64,000 bases of DNA from positions 58,253-122,252 of the forward strand of contig JAJXTV010000004.1 of assembly GCA_021783515.1 (NCBI GenBank). The letters are read 5' to 3'. Of this stretch, positions 43,794-53,498 are shown one piece after another. The stretch comes from Nitrospirota bacterium. Its GTDB lineage: Bacteria > Nitrospirota > Thermodesulfovibrionia > Thermodesulfovibrionales > UBA6898. The notes under the pieces were generated by a model. That model saw nothing but the letters and a program-made list of their open reading frames with translations. It made no database searches and was not told where the DNA came from. The translations under genes were made by a program, and so were the position numbers. The first letter of the stretch is position 1. Each line of letters begins with the position of its first letter.

Positions 43794-44706
43794 GATCGTC
43801 ATCCTGCCCCAGCGTCTCCAGATAACCGACGATCTCCCTCAACTCCTCGTCGCTGACCGGAAGCTTCGGCATGATATTGGGGAACCCTTTTACCACGTCG
43901 GCGCCGGGGTCGCGGACGGACCGCTCGAGATACGCCTCGTCGGCGGTGATCGTCCGCTCCTTTGCGTTCGTCGTCACCGTGACCTTGCCGCCGTAAAGGC
44001 CCCTGAAGGTAGGTCCGACCTTGCGGGCGCCGTCCGTGGTATGGCAGCCGAGGCATCCCTTCGCTTGAAGCAGCTCAAGCCCCTTGCTGCCGCCCTCCGC
44101 CTCTTCTTTCGTCCCGTACCACTTCTGGAAATCGGCCGCAGGCATCGCGATCAGTTTCGCCCGCATATGCGAATGGCCGAGCCCGCAGTACTCCGTGCAG
44201 AAGATGTCGAAGGTGCCGGTCTGATCGGCATTGAACCAGAGGTGGGTCTTCAGTCCGGGGACGCAGTCTTCCTTTATCCGGTAGGCCGGAATAAAGAAGC
44301 TATGGGTGACGTCTTCCGAAGTCATGATGAGCTTTACAGGCTCCCCGACCGGGACCCGCAGTGTGTCCGTCTGCCTGCCGTTTTGGTATTTGAAGCTCCA
44401 CGACCACTGACGGGCGATCACGTCAATCGGCATCGCGTCCTTCGGCGGGTTGCGGATATAATCGAAGTCGACCCATCCGAAGTAGAACATGCCGAGCACC
44501 AGCACGGTCGGAAGGACCGTCAAAACGATCTCCAGCCCAAGTTTCTCTTCAACGTCTTCGGCGACAGGGCTCCTCGCGCGGCGATATCTCCAGATGAAAG
44601 CGAGCATCGTGGCTGTGACCGCGATCAGAAGGACGACGCAGGCGGCGGTGATAATTAGGAACGAGGTCTCGATCTTGCCGCCTACATTCGAAGGGCCCAG
44701 GATCAT
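43759..44706 (-). CDS. coxB: Cytochrome c oxidase subunit II fused to cytochrome c (caa3 type)
   Basis: A 315-residue subunit II with two N-terminal TM helices, a CuA cupredoxin domain with CTEYCGLGHSHM (the two Cys, Glu, His and Met CuA ligands) and a C-terminal cytochrome c domain with CLGCH near 215 and a distal Met near PNIMPKLPVSDEEL. The fused cytochrome marks the caa3 class, which takes electrons from a soluble or membrane cytochrome c. It acts on the outer face of the cytoplasmic membrane. Confidence 0.96.
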   Translation of the reverse strand: MILGPSNVGGKIETSFLIITAACVVLLIAVTATMLAFIWRYRRARSPVAEDVEEKLGLEIVLTVLPTVLVLGMFYFGWVDFDYIRNPPKDAMPIDVIARQWSWSFKYQNGRQTDTLRVPVGEPVKLIMTSEDVTHSFFIPAYRIKEDCVPGLKTHLWFNADQTGTFDIFCTEYCGLGHSHMRAKLIAMPAADFQKWYGTKEEAEGGSKGLELLQAKGCLGCHTTDGARKVGPTFRGLYGGKVTVTTNAKERTITADEAYLERSVRDPGADVVKGFPNIMPKLPVSDEELREIVGYLETLGQDDDHARRNGHAAHD

Positions 44707-44716
44707 CGCGCGCTCC

Positions 44717-45013
44717 TCACCGGTACCAGACGTCCGAAAACGTCAAGCCTATTACGCTTGCCAGGATGAGAAGCACCATGAGAAGGAGCCCTTTCAGAAA
44801 CCCTCGCTCGTACTTCAGATGCATGAAAAAGAAGAGGACGAGTCCGGCCTTTACGGTCGCGATAAACAGGTTCAGAAGCACGCTGTACTTCGACACCTCC
44901 ACCTTCGCGACGATGATAGTGACCGCAAGGAGGACCATCAGCGCCGCCCATATCAGGATATACGTCCCATATGAGCCTATGTGGTCTTCACGTTCAACCG
45001 CATCCCTTACCAT
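44717..45013 (-). CDS. coxD: Cytochrome c oxidase small subunit IV (caa3)
   Basis: A 98-residue three-TM subunit of the prokaryotic subunit IV family. Typical sequence is IGSYGTYILIWAALMVLLA then NLFIATVKAGLVLFFFMHLK. The ATG at 45013 with an AGAAGGG site is chosen; the longer open frame upstream is the shifted frame of coxC. It lies in the standard order between subunits III and II. Confidence 0.93.
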   Translation of the reverse strand: MVRDAVEREDHIGSYGTYILIWAALMVLLAVTIIVAKVEVSKYSVLLNLFIATVKAGLVLFFFMHLKYERGFLKGLLLMVLLILASVIGLTFSDVWYR

Positions 45014-45024
45014 CAACCCTTCTC

Positions 45025-45630
45025 CTATGTGATCAGATAAAAAAGCGGGAACAGGTAGATCCAGACGATATCCACGAAATGCCAGTAGAGCCCGGTGTTC
45101 TCGATCTTCGAATAATTTTCCTGTGTAACGTTTCCGGTAAGCGTGAAGTAGACCATAAAGGATATCACGCAGACCCCGATAAAGACGTGGACCCCGTGGA
45201 TGCCGGTCATCACATAATACAGGCCGAAAAAGAGTATCTCCCCCATCTTCATCTTGTCGAGCACCGGCGAGTTCGGGTATATCCCCCTGGCGACTTTTTC
45301 GTACCACTCGACCGCCTTTATCGCCAGAAAGGCCAGGCCCATCAGTATCGTCGCTGCCTGGAAGACGACCGATAGGCGATAGCTCCCCTTCTTCACCGCC
45401 GAAATCGCCACCGCCATAAAGAGGCTGCTCGTAAGAAGCACCGCGGTATTGATCGAGCCGAGCAGGAGGTTTTCCTCACCTGCCGACGCGTGAAATTCGG
45501 CAGGATACTTCGACCGGTAGACCGCATAAAGAATGAACATGCCGCCGAAGAAGAGGATCTCGGTAAAGAGAAAAAACCACATCCCGTATTTGGCGCCAAT
45601 GCGGTCCCGCTGTCCTTCAGCCGCTCCCAT
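45025..45630 (-). CDS. coxC: Cytochrome c oxidase subunit III
   Basis: A 201-residue, five-TM form of subunit III. Markers: MWFFLFTEILFFGGMF, the conserved Glu in W..E, and HGVHVFIGVCVISFMVY before a final WHFVDIVWIYLFPLFYL. The shorter form without the first two helices is usual for caa3 oxidases. It lies 9 bases downstream of coxA. Confidence 0.96.
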   Translation of the reverse strand: MGAAEGQRDRIGAKYGMWFFLFTEILFFGGMFILYAVYRSKYPAEFHASAGEENLLLGSINTAVLLTSSLFMAVAISAVKKGSYRLSVVFQAATILMGLAFLAIKAVEWYEKVARGIYPNSPVLDKMKMGEILFFGLYYVMTGIHGVHVFIGVCVISFMVYFTLTGNVTQENYSKIENTGLYWHFVDIVWIYLFPLFYLIT

Positions 45631-45639
45631 CGCTTCCCC

Positions 45640-47223
45640 CTAGTCCCTCACCACCGGAGTCTCCGCAAAATTTTCGGCCGGCGGCGGAGACGGGATCGTC
45701 CACTCGAGCGTCCTGCCCCCCCATGGATCGGCAGGGGCCTTCGGCCCCCTGAAGAGGGCGCTGAGCAGGTTGCCGGCGATGATCGCGAGGCCCATCGCAA
45801 GGATCCACGAGCCTATCGTCGAAACGAGATGAAGAGTGAAATACCGGGGCGGATAATCGAAATACCTCCTTGGCATGCCCTCGTACCCCAAAATAAACAT
45901 CGAAAAATAAAGGACGTTGAAGCCGACGAACAGGATGAACCAGCCGATCTTCGCCGGCCTTTCCTCGTACATCCTGCCGGACATCTTCGGAAACCAGTAA
46001 TGCAGGCCCGCTAAGATCGCGAACCCCACGCCGCCGAACATCACGTAGTGGAAATGGGCCACGATAAAATAGGTCCCGTGCAGATGGAGGTTCGGCTCGA
46101 GAGACCCTATAATGAGCCCGGTAAGGCCCCCGATCGAAAAGAGGAAGATGAACGTAAGCGCGAAATACATCGGCGCGTTTCCGACTATCGAGGCCTTATA
46201 GAGGGTCCCGACCCAGTTGAAGATCTTCACCCCGGTCGGCACCGCCACGAGAAAGGTAATAAAGGAAAAGATGATGCGTGCAGTATCGCTCATCCCGCTT
46301 GTGAACATATGATGGCCCCAGACGAAATAGCCGACCGAGGCGATACCGAGAGCCGAATAGACGACCGCCCGGTACCCGAATATCTTCTTCCGCGCGAAGA
46401 CCGGTATCACCTCGCTGATGATCCCCATAGCCGGAAGGATCATGATATAGACCGCCGGATGCGAATAGGTCCAGAAGAGGTGCTCGTAGAGGATCGGATC
46501 GCCCCCCTTTGCCGGATCGAAGAACCCGACGCCGAAGACCCTTCCCAGAATGATGAATATGAGGGTGATCGCCAGCACCGGAGTTGCGAGCAGCTGCACC
46601 CAGCCGGTCGCATAGAGCGTCCAAACAAAAAGCGGCAGATTTTGCCATGTGACGCCGGGAGCCCTCAGCCGATGGATCGTCGTCACAAAGTTGATGCCGG
46701 TGAGGATCGAGGAAAAACCGAGCACGAAAACGCCCGCGACCGCGAGGGTGATATTGGCCTTTGCCCTGATGCTGTACGGCGCGTAAAAGGTCCAGCCGGT
46801 ATCAGGGGCGCCGCCGGCGGCAAAGAGGGAGATCACGACGAGGGTCGCACCCGCCAGATAGGTCCACCAGGTGAAACGGTTCAGCCGCGGGAAGGCCACG
46901 TCCCTCGCCCCGATCATGATCGGCAGGAAGAAATTCCCGAAGGCGACGGGGATTCCCGGTATGATGAAGAGGAAGATCATCACGATTCCGTGGACCGAAA
47001 ATACGCGGTTGTATGTCTCCTGGCCGATGATCTTTCCCGGCATGATAAGGTTGAGCCGCATCAGGAGCCCCAGCAGGACTCCGATCGAGAAGAAGGCAAG
47101 GAGCGCGCAGAGATATTGGATGCCGATCCTCTTGTGGTCGGTCGACATCAGCCAGGAGAGGATGCCTTTATACCTTCCCTTCTCATGATAGAAACTTTCG
47201 TATTGCGCTGTGATCTCTTCCAC
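45640..47223 (-). CDS. coxA: Cytochrome c oxidase subunit I, A2-type (YSHPAVY)
   Basis: A 527-residue, twelve-TM catalytic subunit. Heme and CuB ligands are present: VHGIVMIFLF, WTYSHPAVYIMILP with the cross-linked His-Tyr pair, WGHHMFTSGMSD and YFIVAHFHYVMFGG. The D-channel glutamate of HPEVY is replaced and preceded by Tyr-Ser (YSHPAVY), the signature of type A2 heme-copper oxidases such as those of Thermus and Rhodothermus caa3. It reduces O2 to water while pumping protons. Confidence 0.97.
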   Translation of the reverse strand: MEEITAQYESFYHEKGRYKGILSWLMSTDHKRIGIQYLCALLAFFSIGVLLGLLMRLNLIMPGKIIGQETYNRVFSVHGIVMIFLFIIPGIPVAFGNFFLPIMIGARDVAFPRLNRFTWWTYLAGATLVVISLFAAGGAPDTGWTFYAPYSIRAKANITLAVAGVFVLGFSSILTGINFVTTIHRLRAPGVTWQNLPLFVWTLYATGWVQLLATPVLAITLIFIILGRVFGVGFFDPAKGGDPILYEHLFWTYSHPAVYIMILPAMGIISEVIPVFARKKIFGYRAVVYSALGIASVGYFVWGHHMFTSGMSDTARIIFSFITFLVAVPTGVKIFNWVGTLYKASIVGNAPMYFALTFIFLFSIGGLTGLIIGSLEPNLHLHGTYFIVAHFHYVMFGGVGFAILAGLHYWFPKMSGRMYEERPAKIGWFILFVGFNVLYFSMFILGYEGMPRRYFDYPPRYFTLHLVSTIGSWILAMGLAIIAGNLLSALFRGPKAPADPWGGRTLEWTIPSPPPAENFAETPVVRD

Positions 47224-47235
47224 GTTACAGCCCTT

Positions 47236-48039
47236 TCATGGCGCCGTTTTTTTCCCCGACCGAAGGTAGACAAAGAGGAGAAAGATGCCGAGCATGGTGA
47301 CCGCGCCGGCCGCCTTCAGCATGTCATAGAACCGTTCCTGGTTCGCCGGTTCGTGCAGGAAGCAAAAGAGCGGCGTGACATCCGTGCCGGAGATGAAGAC
47401 CTTCCCGGACGAGGCGTCGTCGAAGGCGGTCTTCAGGTCCACCGCGGAAAACATCATGGGAGAGGGGAGGCCGTAGCTGTATTTGGGGGCCTGGATGTAT
47501 CTCGTGATCTCGCCTTCCGGTGACAGGAAGATCAGCACCTCGGGGTGTACGAACCCGTGCTCCTGCCTTGTAAACCTTACCCCGACTGCGCGAGACAGCC
47601 TCAGGATGTCTTCCCGGTCGCCTGTGAGGAAATGCCAGCTGTCTTCCGGAAAAGGACGGCCGATCGCCTTGATATAGTTCTTCTTCACCTCGCGGGCGTC
47701 CACCGGCCTGTCCGTTTCGTCGAAACTGACGGTGAGGACCCTGTAATCTCTTGCCGGGTCTAACGAGAGATTGCCCAGGGAAGACGCGACCCCCCCGAGA
47801 AACTGCGGACAGATATGGGAGCAGCTGTAATAAACTAGCATCAGGACGGTCGGCCTGTCGACGAGCTGCCTGAGCGCGACGTTCTCTCCTTTTTCATCGG
47901 TGAAGGTCAGATCAAGGGGAACGAAGGCGCCCGTCCTCTGATCGAGGCCGGGTTCGGTAAAGTCCGTCCGTTCCGCTACCGCGCTGCCGCTCAAAAAAAA
48001 GACAAGGATGACCGGCAGGAACACTATCGCTTTTTTCAA
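47236..48039 (-). CDS. SCO1/SenC copper chaperone with C-terminal TM anchor
   Basis: A 267-residue thioredoxin-fold protein that loads copper into the CuA site of subunit II. The copper motif is YYSCSHICP, with the His ligand downstream (EHGFVHPEVLIF). A signal peptide lies at residues 1-22, and an extra TM helix is present near 240-258 (MLGIFLLFVYLR), as in cox-operon SCO proteins of several lineages. It starts with TTG at 48039, backed by a GGAG site, and is the first gene of the cox operon. Confidence 0.92.
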   Translation of the reverse strand: MKKAIVFLPVILVFFLSGSAVAERTDFTEPGLDQRTGAFVPLDLTFTDEKGENVALRQLVDRPTVLMLVYYSCSHICPQFLGGVASSLGNLSLDPARDYRVLTVSFDETDRPVDAREVKKNYIKAIGRPFPEDSWHFLTGDREDILRLSRAVGVRFTRQEHGFVHPEVLIFLSPEGEITRYIQAPKYSYGLPSPMMFSAVDLKTAFDDASSGKVFISGTDVTPLFCFLHEPANQERFYDMLKAAGAVTMLGIFLLFVYLRSGKKTAP

Positions 48040-48092
48040 TCCGTCTCCTCGTTACGCAGTTTCGGCAAAGCCCCGAAAACTTCTTACGTTCC

Positions 48093-48120
48093 ATTCTATA
48101 CTATTCTTTTTTTTTGTCAA
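48093..48120 (-). promoter_or_regulatory. Sigma-70-type promoter of the sco-cox operon
   Basis: On the minus strand TTGACA (48120-48115), a 16-base spacer beginning with an A-run, then TAGAAT (48098-48093). The leader of about 45 bases holds a small hairpin (TTTCGG/CCGAAA at 48060-48078) before the TTG start. Confidence 0.6.
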
Positions 48121-48170
48121 CTTTGGCGGACACCTTCATGGCATCGACGACGCCCTGCCGGCCCGCCCCT

Positions 48171-48198
48171 CATAAGGAAAAGATTGTTTTTCCTTATG
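48171..48198. repeat. Perfect 11-bp inverted repeat between cox and tetR operons
   Basis: CATAAGGAAAA and TTTTCCTTATG pair across a 6-base loop. It could be a protein site serving either divergent operon or an mRNA hairpin. The rest of 48121-48314 holds no gene I can support. Confidence 0.5.
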
Positions 48199-48314
48199 CC
48201 TTGCGAGGTAAGCCACCGGCCAGATCCGAATTCTTCCGTGGCGGCCCTGATGGCCCTTCGGAGGCGGGGTATGCCTGTGCGCTAAAAAGGCCGACTGGCC
48301 ACGCAAACCATGAT

Positions 48315-48357
48315 TTGACTAATGCTCGTCCGCCTTGTTATTCTTAACGCTGTTAAG
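48315..48357 (+). promoter_or_regulatory. tetR promoter with overlapping palindromic operator
   Basis: TTGACT at 48315-48320, an 18-base spacer, and TATTCT at 48339-48344. The palindrome CTTAAC-GCT-GTTAAG at 48343-48357 overlaps the end of the -10 and the expected start site, the right place for self-repression by the TetR encoded 28 bases downstream. Confidence 0.6.
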
Positions 48358-48384
48358 TTACCAGAACATCGTTATGGAGAATTA

Positions 48385-48993
48385 ATGGGAATCACGGAAA
48401 AACGGGCAAGGCATAAGGAAGCGTTTCGAAGGGAGATTCTGGACTCGGCCCGCATGATATTCATCAAGAGAGGGTACGACGGCTTCTCGATGCGGAAGCT
48501 TGCCGAAAAGATAGATTATTCCCCGACCACGATTTATCTTTATTTCAAGAATAAGGACGACCTTCTCTTTGCCATCTGCGAGGAGTTCTTTGAGACCTTT
48601 CTGACGGAGCTGAACCGTATCCGGTCGGTTTCCCGGGACCCCCTCAGGACACTTCGTCAGGCCGTCCTCTATTTGATAAATTTCGGTCTTCTGAACCCCG
48701 ATCAATACAAGCTTATTTTTTTCACGAAGAGCGTATACGGGACCCGGGAGGAATTGGTCGAACAGGAAACCATGGCCAGGAACACCTATTTCGTCTTCAT
48801 GGAGATCGTGCAGGAATGCATTGCCGCCGGGAAGCTCCGGAAGCTGGAGGCGGATGTGATAGCGGATACATTCGCGATCGCTTCCCACGGTCTCGTAGCG
48901 AAAAGCATATTCTGCGCCAACTCCGCGAAGGGCAAGAACGAGGTTGTCGCCCTTACCCTGGTCGATGCGCTGCTGCGTGGCCTGCGAAAATAG
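48385..48993 (+). CDS. TetR/AcrR-family transcriptional regulator
   Basis: A 202-residue repressor. The N-terminal helix-turn-helix domain covers about residues 10-57 (ILDSARMIFIKRGYDGFSMR, then KIDYSPTTIYLYFKNKDDLL). The C-terminal ligand domain is divergent, as usual. ATG 48385 has a GGAG site. It directly precedes the RND pump genes on the same strand, so it most likely represses its own gene and the pump until an inducer binds. Confidence 0.92.
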   Translation: MGITEKRARHKEAFRREILDSARMIFIKRGYDGFSMRKLAEKIDYSPTTIYLYFKNKDDLLFAICEEFFETFLTELNRIRSVSRDPLRTLRQAVLYLINFGLLNPDQYKLIFFTKSVYGTREELVEQETMARNTYFVFMEIVQECIAAGKLRKLEADVIADTFAIASHGLVAKSIFCANSAKGKNEVVALTLVDALLRGLRK

Positions 48994-49102
48994 ATCGTCC
49001 GACACCACTAAACGGTAGCCTGTAACTGAGACAACGAACCGAAGGCGAAACGAATATTTATCACCATAAAGGATTTTACAGGAGAAACGGGAGGAGACTG
49101 AT

Positions 49103-50320
49103 ATGAGGTTTGCAGGGCAGTCCAAAGAGTCCAGAAGAAGATCCGCCATAATTGTCATCATCGGTATGCTTGCCGGATACCTTATTCTGGCCGGCTGCGC
49201 AAAAAAGAGCGCCTCAGTCGCAAAAGGACCCGGCGCGCCGCCCGAAGTAGGCGTCGTCGTGATTCAGCCGCAAAAGGTGGCGCTCACCACGGAGCTATCG
49301 GGCCGAACCTCCGCTTACCTCATTGCGGAAGTCCGGCCGCAGGTGGGCGGCATCATCCAGCAACGGCTGTTTACCGAAGGCGCGGACGTTAAGGCGGGCG
49401 ACGTGCTCTACCAGATAGACCCTGCCACCTACCGGGCGGCCTATAATAGCGCGAAGGCCGCACTTGCCAGGGCCGAGGCCAACCTCATCCCGGCACGGCT
49501 TAAATTCGAGCGCTATGATGAACTCGTAAAGATCAATGCGGTCAGCCGGCAGGACTATGATGATGCAAACGCGGCGCTCAAGCAGGCCGAGGCCGATGTT
49601 CAGTCAGGCAAGGCGGCGCTCGAAACCGCCGCGATCAACCTGGCCTACACAAAAGTAACCGCGGCGATCCCGGGCCGGATCGGCCGGTCGTCGGTGACCG
49701 AAGGGGCGCTGGTAACGGCGAATCAAGCGACCGCGCTTGCGACGATCCAGGACCTCAGTTCCATGTACGTGGACGTGACCCAGTCGAGCGCCGAGCTTCT
49801 GCGGCTGAAGCGGGAGCTGGCGGGCGGATTGCTCAAGAGCGGCGGCGCGGCCCAGGCGGAGGTAAGGCTGTTGCTCGAGGACGGAAGCGCCTATCCGTTG
49901 ACGGGGAAGCTCAAATTTTCGGAGGTGACCGTCGACCAGGGCACGGGATCGGTCACGCTTCGCGCCGTATTCCCGAACCCGAAACAGACGCTGCTTCCGG
50001 GCATGTTCGTTCGGGCTATTGTCGAGGAGGGTGTCAGCCCGCAGGCGGTGCTCGTCCCTCAGAGGGGCGTCACACGAAACCCCGATGGAAACGCAATGGT
50101 GATGCTTGTCGGCAGCGGGGAGAAAGTGGAGGCCCGCGTCATCAAGGTCGCCCGCACCGTGGGCGACAACTGGCTGGTCAGCGATGGACTGAAGCCTGGC
50201 GACCGCGTCATTCTGGAAGGAGTGCAGAGGGCGCGGCCCGGAACAACCGTCAAGGCCGTGCCCTTCGGAAGCGGAGAGAATGGGACGCCGGCCGGCGCGC
50301 AGGAAAAGGCCGCGAAATAA
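49103..50320 (+). CDS. RND efflux periplasmic adaptor (AcrA/MexA family), lipoprotein
   Basis: A 405-residue membrane-fusion protein. The lipobox LAGC near residue 32 indicates a lipid anchor in the inner membrane. The lipoyl halves (VRPQVGGIIQQRLFTEGADV and the later IPGRIGRSSVTEGALV), the coiled-coil hairpin (about 100-160) and beta-barrel domains follow in the AcrA order. A GGAGGAG ribosome site precedes the ATG. It bridges the pump to the outer-membrane channel encoded downstream. Confidence 0.94.
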   Translation: MRFAGQSKESRRRSAIIVIIGMLAGYLILAGCAKKSASVAKGPGAPPEVGVVVIQPQKVALTTELSGRTSAYLIAEVRPQVGGIIQQRLFTEGADVKAGDVLYQIDPATYRAAYNSAKAALARAEANLIPARLKFERYDELVKINAVSRQDYDDANAALKQAEADVQSGKAALETAAINLAYTKVTAAIPGRIGRSSVTEGALVTANQATALATIQDLSSMYVDVTQSSAELLRLKRELAGGLLKSGGAAQAEVRLLLEDGSAYPLTGKLKFSEVTVDQGTGSVTLRAVFPNPKQTLLPGMFVRAIVEEGVSPQAVLVPQRGVTRNPDGNAMVMLVGSGEKVEARVIKVARTVGDNWLVSDGLKPGDRVILEGVQRARPGTTVKAVPFGSGENGTPAGAQEKAAK

Positions 50321-50332
50321 AGGAGCCGATCC

Positions 50333-53300
50333 ATGCCAAGATTCTTTATCAATAGACCGATTTTCGCCATGGTGATCGCCATCCTGGTCACCCTGGGCGG
50401 CCTCCTGGCGATCAAGACCCTGCCGGTTTCTCAGTATCCTCCTATCGCGCCGCCTCAGGTCGCCATAAACGCCGTTTATCCGGGCGCCTCGGCCCAGACC
50501 GTTCAGGATACGGTCACCCAGGTGATCGAACAGAAACTCAACGGCATCGACAACCTGATCTATATGAGCTCGACCAGCGATTCGTCGGGGGCGGTCTCGA
50601 TCACCCTGACCTTCAAGGCCGGGACGGACCCGAACATCGCTCAGGTGCAGGTGCAGAACAAGCTGCAGCTGGCCGTGCCGCTTCTGCCGCAGATCGTGCA
50701 GCGTCAGGGGATCCAGGTGGTCAAGTCCACACGGAACTTCCTGATGATCGTCGGGCTCGTCTCTGAAGACGGCTCGATGGACAGAAACGCCCTGACGGAC
50801 TATATGGTCTCGAACATCCAGGACATCGTCAGCAGGCTCGACGGCGTGGGAGAACTGCTCCTTTTCGGCACCCAGAACGCCATGCGCATCTGGCTGGACC
50901 CCGCGAAACTGGATAACTACCACCTGACGACCAACGATGTCATCACGGCGCTGCAGGCCCAGAACGCCCAGGTATCGGCTGGACAGTTCGGCGCCGTGCC
51001 GGCGGTGAAGGGGCAGCAATTAAACGCGGCGATAACCGCACGGACCCTGCTTCAGACGACAGACCAGTTCGACAACCTGATCCTGCGCACCAACAGCGAC
51101 GGTTCCACCGTCAGGCTGAAGGATGTGGGCGAGTCCAGGATCGGCACGGAGAACTACGAGGTCCAGTCGTACTATAACGGCAAACCGGTGGGCGGGATGG
51201 CGATCCGCCTCGCCTCCGGGGCCAACGCGCTCGATACCGGCAACAGGGTGAAGGCGAAGATGGAGGAGCTGTCAAAGTATTTCCCCCACGGGATAAAGGT
51301 GGTCTACCCCTATGACTCCACCCCCTTTGTCCAGATATCGATCGAGGAGGTGGTTCATACCCTGATCGAGGCGGTCTGCCTCGTCTTCCTCATCATGTTC
51401 ATCTTCCTGCAGAACATCAGGGCCACGCTGATTCCGACTGTCGCAGTGCCGGTGGTCCTCTTAGGCACGATGGGCGTTCTTGCGGCCGCCGGGTTTTCAA
51501 TCAACACCCTGACGATGTTCGCTCTTGTCATCGTCATCGGACTGCTTGTAGACGATGCCATCGTGGTCGTAGAGAACGTGGAGAGGATAATGGCTGAGGA
51601 GGGCCTGTCACCCCACGACGCCACGATCAAGTCCATGGGACAGATCACCAGCGCGCTCTGGGGTATCGCCACCGTGCTGACGGCGGTCTTCCTGCCGATG
51701 GCCTTCTTCGGCGGCTCGACCGGCGTCATCTATCGGCAGTTTTCGATCACGATCATCTCCGCCATGATTCTGTCGGTATTCGTGGCGATGATCCTGACCC
51801 CGGCCCTCTGCTCTACGATATTGAAGCCGGTCGAAAAGGGTCACCAGTCCGGTGAGAAGGGCCGGCTCGGCTGGTTCTTCCGGCGGTTCAACAGGGTCTT
51901 CGACTTCTTCAGGAGGACTTATGAGGGCATAGTCGGCCGGTCCTTCGGCAAGCCCGTGCGCTATCTGCTGATTTACGGCGGCATCGTAGCGGCGATGCTT
52001 TTCTTCTTCCATCGCCTTCCCACTTCGTTTCTGCCGGATGAGGACCAGGGGTTCATCATCTGCCAGGTGCAGCTGCCGGCCGGCGCTACGCAGGAACGGA
52101 CGATCAGGGTGCTTCGACAGATAGAGCGGCATTTCCTGGAAGATGAGAAGAAGACGGTAGAGGGGATCATTACCGTAGCCGGTTTCAGCTTTGCCGGCCG
52201 CGGGCAGAATATGGGGCTGGCATTTGTCAAGCTCAAGGACTGGAATTTGCGCCATGCGGCCGATCTCAGGGCCCAGGCGATTGCCGGCCGGGCCATGATG
52301 GCCTTCTCGAAGATCCGCGACGGCCTCGCCTTTGCCTTTGTTCCGCCGGCGGTGCTCGAGCTCGGGGTTGCCAACGGCTTCGACCTGGAGCTGCAGGACC
52401 GGGGCGGGGTGGGGCATGCGAAACTGATGGAGGCGCGCAACCAGCTCCTGGGCATGGCGATGAAGGACCCGAAGCTGATCGCGGTGCGGCCGAATGGCCA
52501 GGATGACTCCCCTCAGTTCAAACTCGACATCGACGATGTGCGCGCAGGCAGCCAGGGGGTCTCCCTTGCAGACATCAACAGCGTGCTTTCTACCGCATGG
52601 GGAAGTTCCTACGTCAATGACTTCATGCAGAACGGCCGGGTAAAGAAGGTCTACCTCCAGTCGGCTCCCAAGTACCGGATGCTGCCGGAGGACATCGGTA
52701 GCTGGTATGTCAGAAACAACAAAGGCGACATGGTACCTTTTTCGGCCTTCTCGGCCGCCCACTGGGAATATGGCTCACCCCGTCTCGAACGCTATAACAG
52801 CATCCCTTCCGTCGAGATCATGGGGCAGGCCGCGCCGGGAATAAGCACCGGCGAGGCAATGACCGAGATGGAGAAGATGGCGGCACAACTGCCGGCTGGG
52901 ATAGGCTACGAGTGGACTGGCCTCTCCTACGAGGAAAAGCATGCCGGCGCGCAGGCCCCGGCGCTCTATGCGATCTCGCTCTTGGTTATCTTCCTTTCAG
53001 TCGCCGCCCTGTATGAGAGCGTGAGCATCCCCCTCGTCAACATGCTGATGCTGCCCCTCGGTCTCGTGGGCGCGGTGACAGCGGTCACGCTGAGGGGATT
53101 GCCGAACGACGTCTATCTCCAGATAGGGCTTCTCACCACTCTGGGGCTCTCGACCAAGAATGCGATCCTGATCATCCAGTTCATCAAGGCACAGATGCAC
53201 GAGGGCCATGAGCTGATGACGGCCACGATGTCGGCGGTGAGGATCAGGCTGCGGCCGGTAATCATGACCTCTCTGGCCTTCTTCTTCGGCACCCTGCCTC

Positions 53301-53494
53301 TGGCCCTCACCAAAGGGGCCGGGGCCGCCGCACAGAACGCAATCGGAACGGCCGTCACCGGCGGGCTGCTCTCGGCCACCTTCATCGACCTGATATTCAT
53401 TCCGTTCTTCTTTGTGCTGGTATCGCGGCTCTTCGGCCGGTTAAAAAAGAAATCGCCCGCAGCGTCGTCTGCCGTTGCCGGCGCGGGGGAATAG
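50333..53494 (+). CDS. RND multidrug efflux transporter, HAE1 family (AcrB/MexB-like)
   Basis: A 1053-residue inner-membrane proton antiporter with twelve TM helices and two large periplasmic loops. The start [17 protein letters not shown] and [20 protein letters not shown] are family hallmarks, and the TM4 proton-relay pair is present in [18 protein letters not shown]. The conserved TM11 region ends in [19 protein letters not shown]. Length matches HAE1. It begins 12 bases after the adaptor gene. Confidence 0.97.
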   Translation: MPRFFINRPIFAMVIAILVTLGGLLAIKTLPVSQYPPIAPPQVAINAVYPGASAQTVQDTVTQVIEQKLNGIDNLIYMSSTSDSSGAVSITLTFKAGTDPNIAQVQVQNKLQLAVPLLPQIVQRQGIQVVKSTRNFLMIVGLVSEDGSMDRNALTDYMVSNIQDIVSRLDGVGELLLFGTQNAMRIWLDPAKLDNYHLTTNDVITALQAQNAQVSAGQFGAVPAVKGQQLNAAITARTLLQTTDQFDNLILRTNSDGSTVRLKDVGESRIGTENYEVQSYYNGKPVGGMAIRLASGANALDTGNRVKAKMEELSKYFPHGIKVVYPYDSTPFVQISIEEVVHTLIEAVCLVFLIMFIFLQNIRATLIPTVAVPVVLLGTMGVLAAAGFSINTLTMFALVIVIGLLVDDAIVVVENVERIMAEEGLSPHDATIKSMGQITSALWGIATVLTAVFLPMAFFGGSTGVIYRQFSITIISAMILSVFVAMILTPALCSTILKPVEKGHQSGEKGRLGWFFRRFNRVFDFFRRTYEGIVGRSFGKPVRYLLIYGGIVAAMLFFFHRLPTSFLPDEDQGFIICQVQLPAGATQERTIRVLRQIERHFLEDEKKTVEGIITVAGFSFAGRGQNMGLAFVKLKDWNLRHAADLRAQAIAGRAMMAFSKIRDGLAFAFVPPAVLELGVANGFDLELQDRGGVGHAKLMEARNQLLGMAMKDPKLIAVRPNGQDDSPQFKLDIDDVRAGSQGVSLADINSVLSTAWGSSYVNDFMQNGRVKKVYLQSAPKYRMLPEDIGSWYVRNNKGDMVPFSAFSAAHWEYGSPRLERYNSIPSVEIMGQAAPGISTGEAMTEMEKMAAQLPAGIGYEWTGLSYEEKHAGAQAPALYAISLLVIFLSVAALYESVSIPLVNMLMLPLGLVGAVTAVTLRGLPNDVYLQIGLLTTLGLSTKNAILIIQFIKAQMHEGHELMTATMSAVRIRLRPVIMTSLAFFFGTLPLALTKGAGAAAQNAIGTAVTGGLLSATFIDLIFIPFFFVLVSRLFGRLKKKSPAASSAVAGAGE

Positions 53495-53498
53495 CGAT

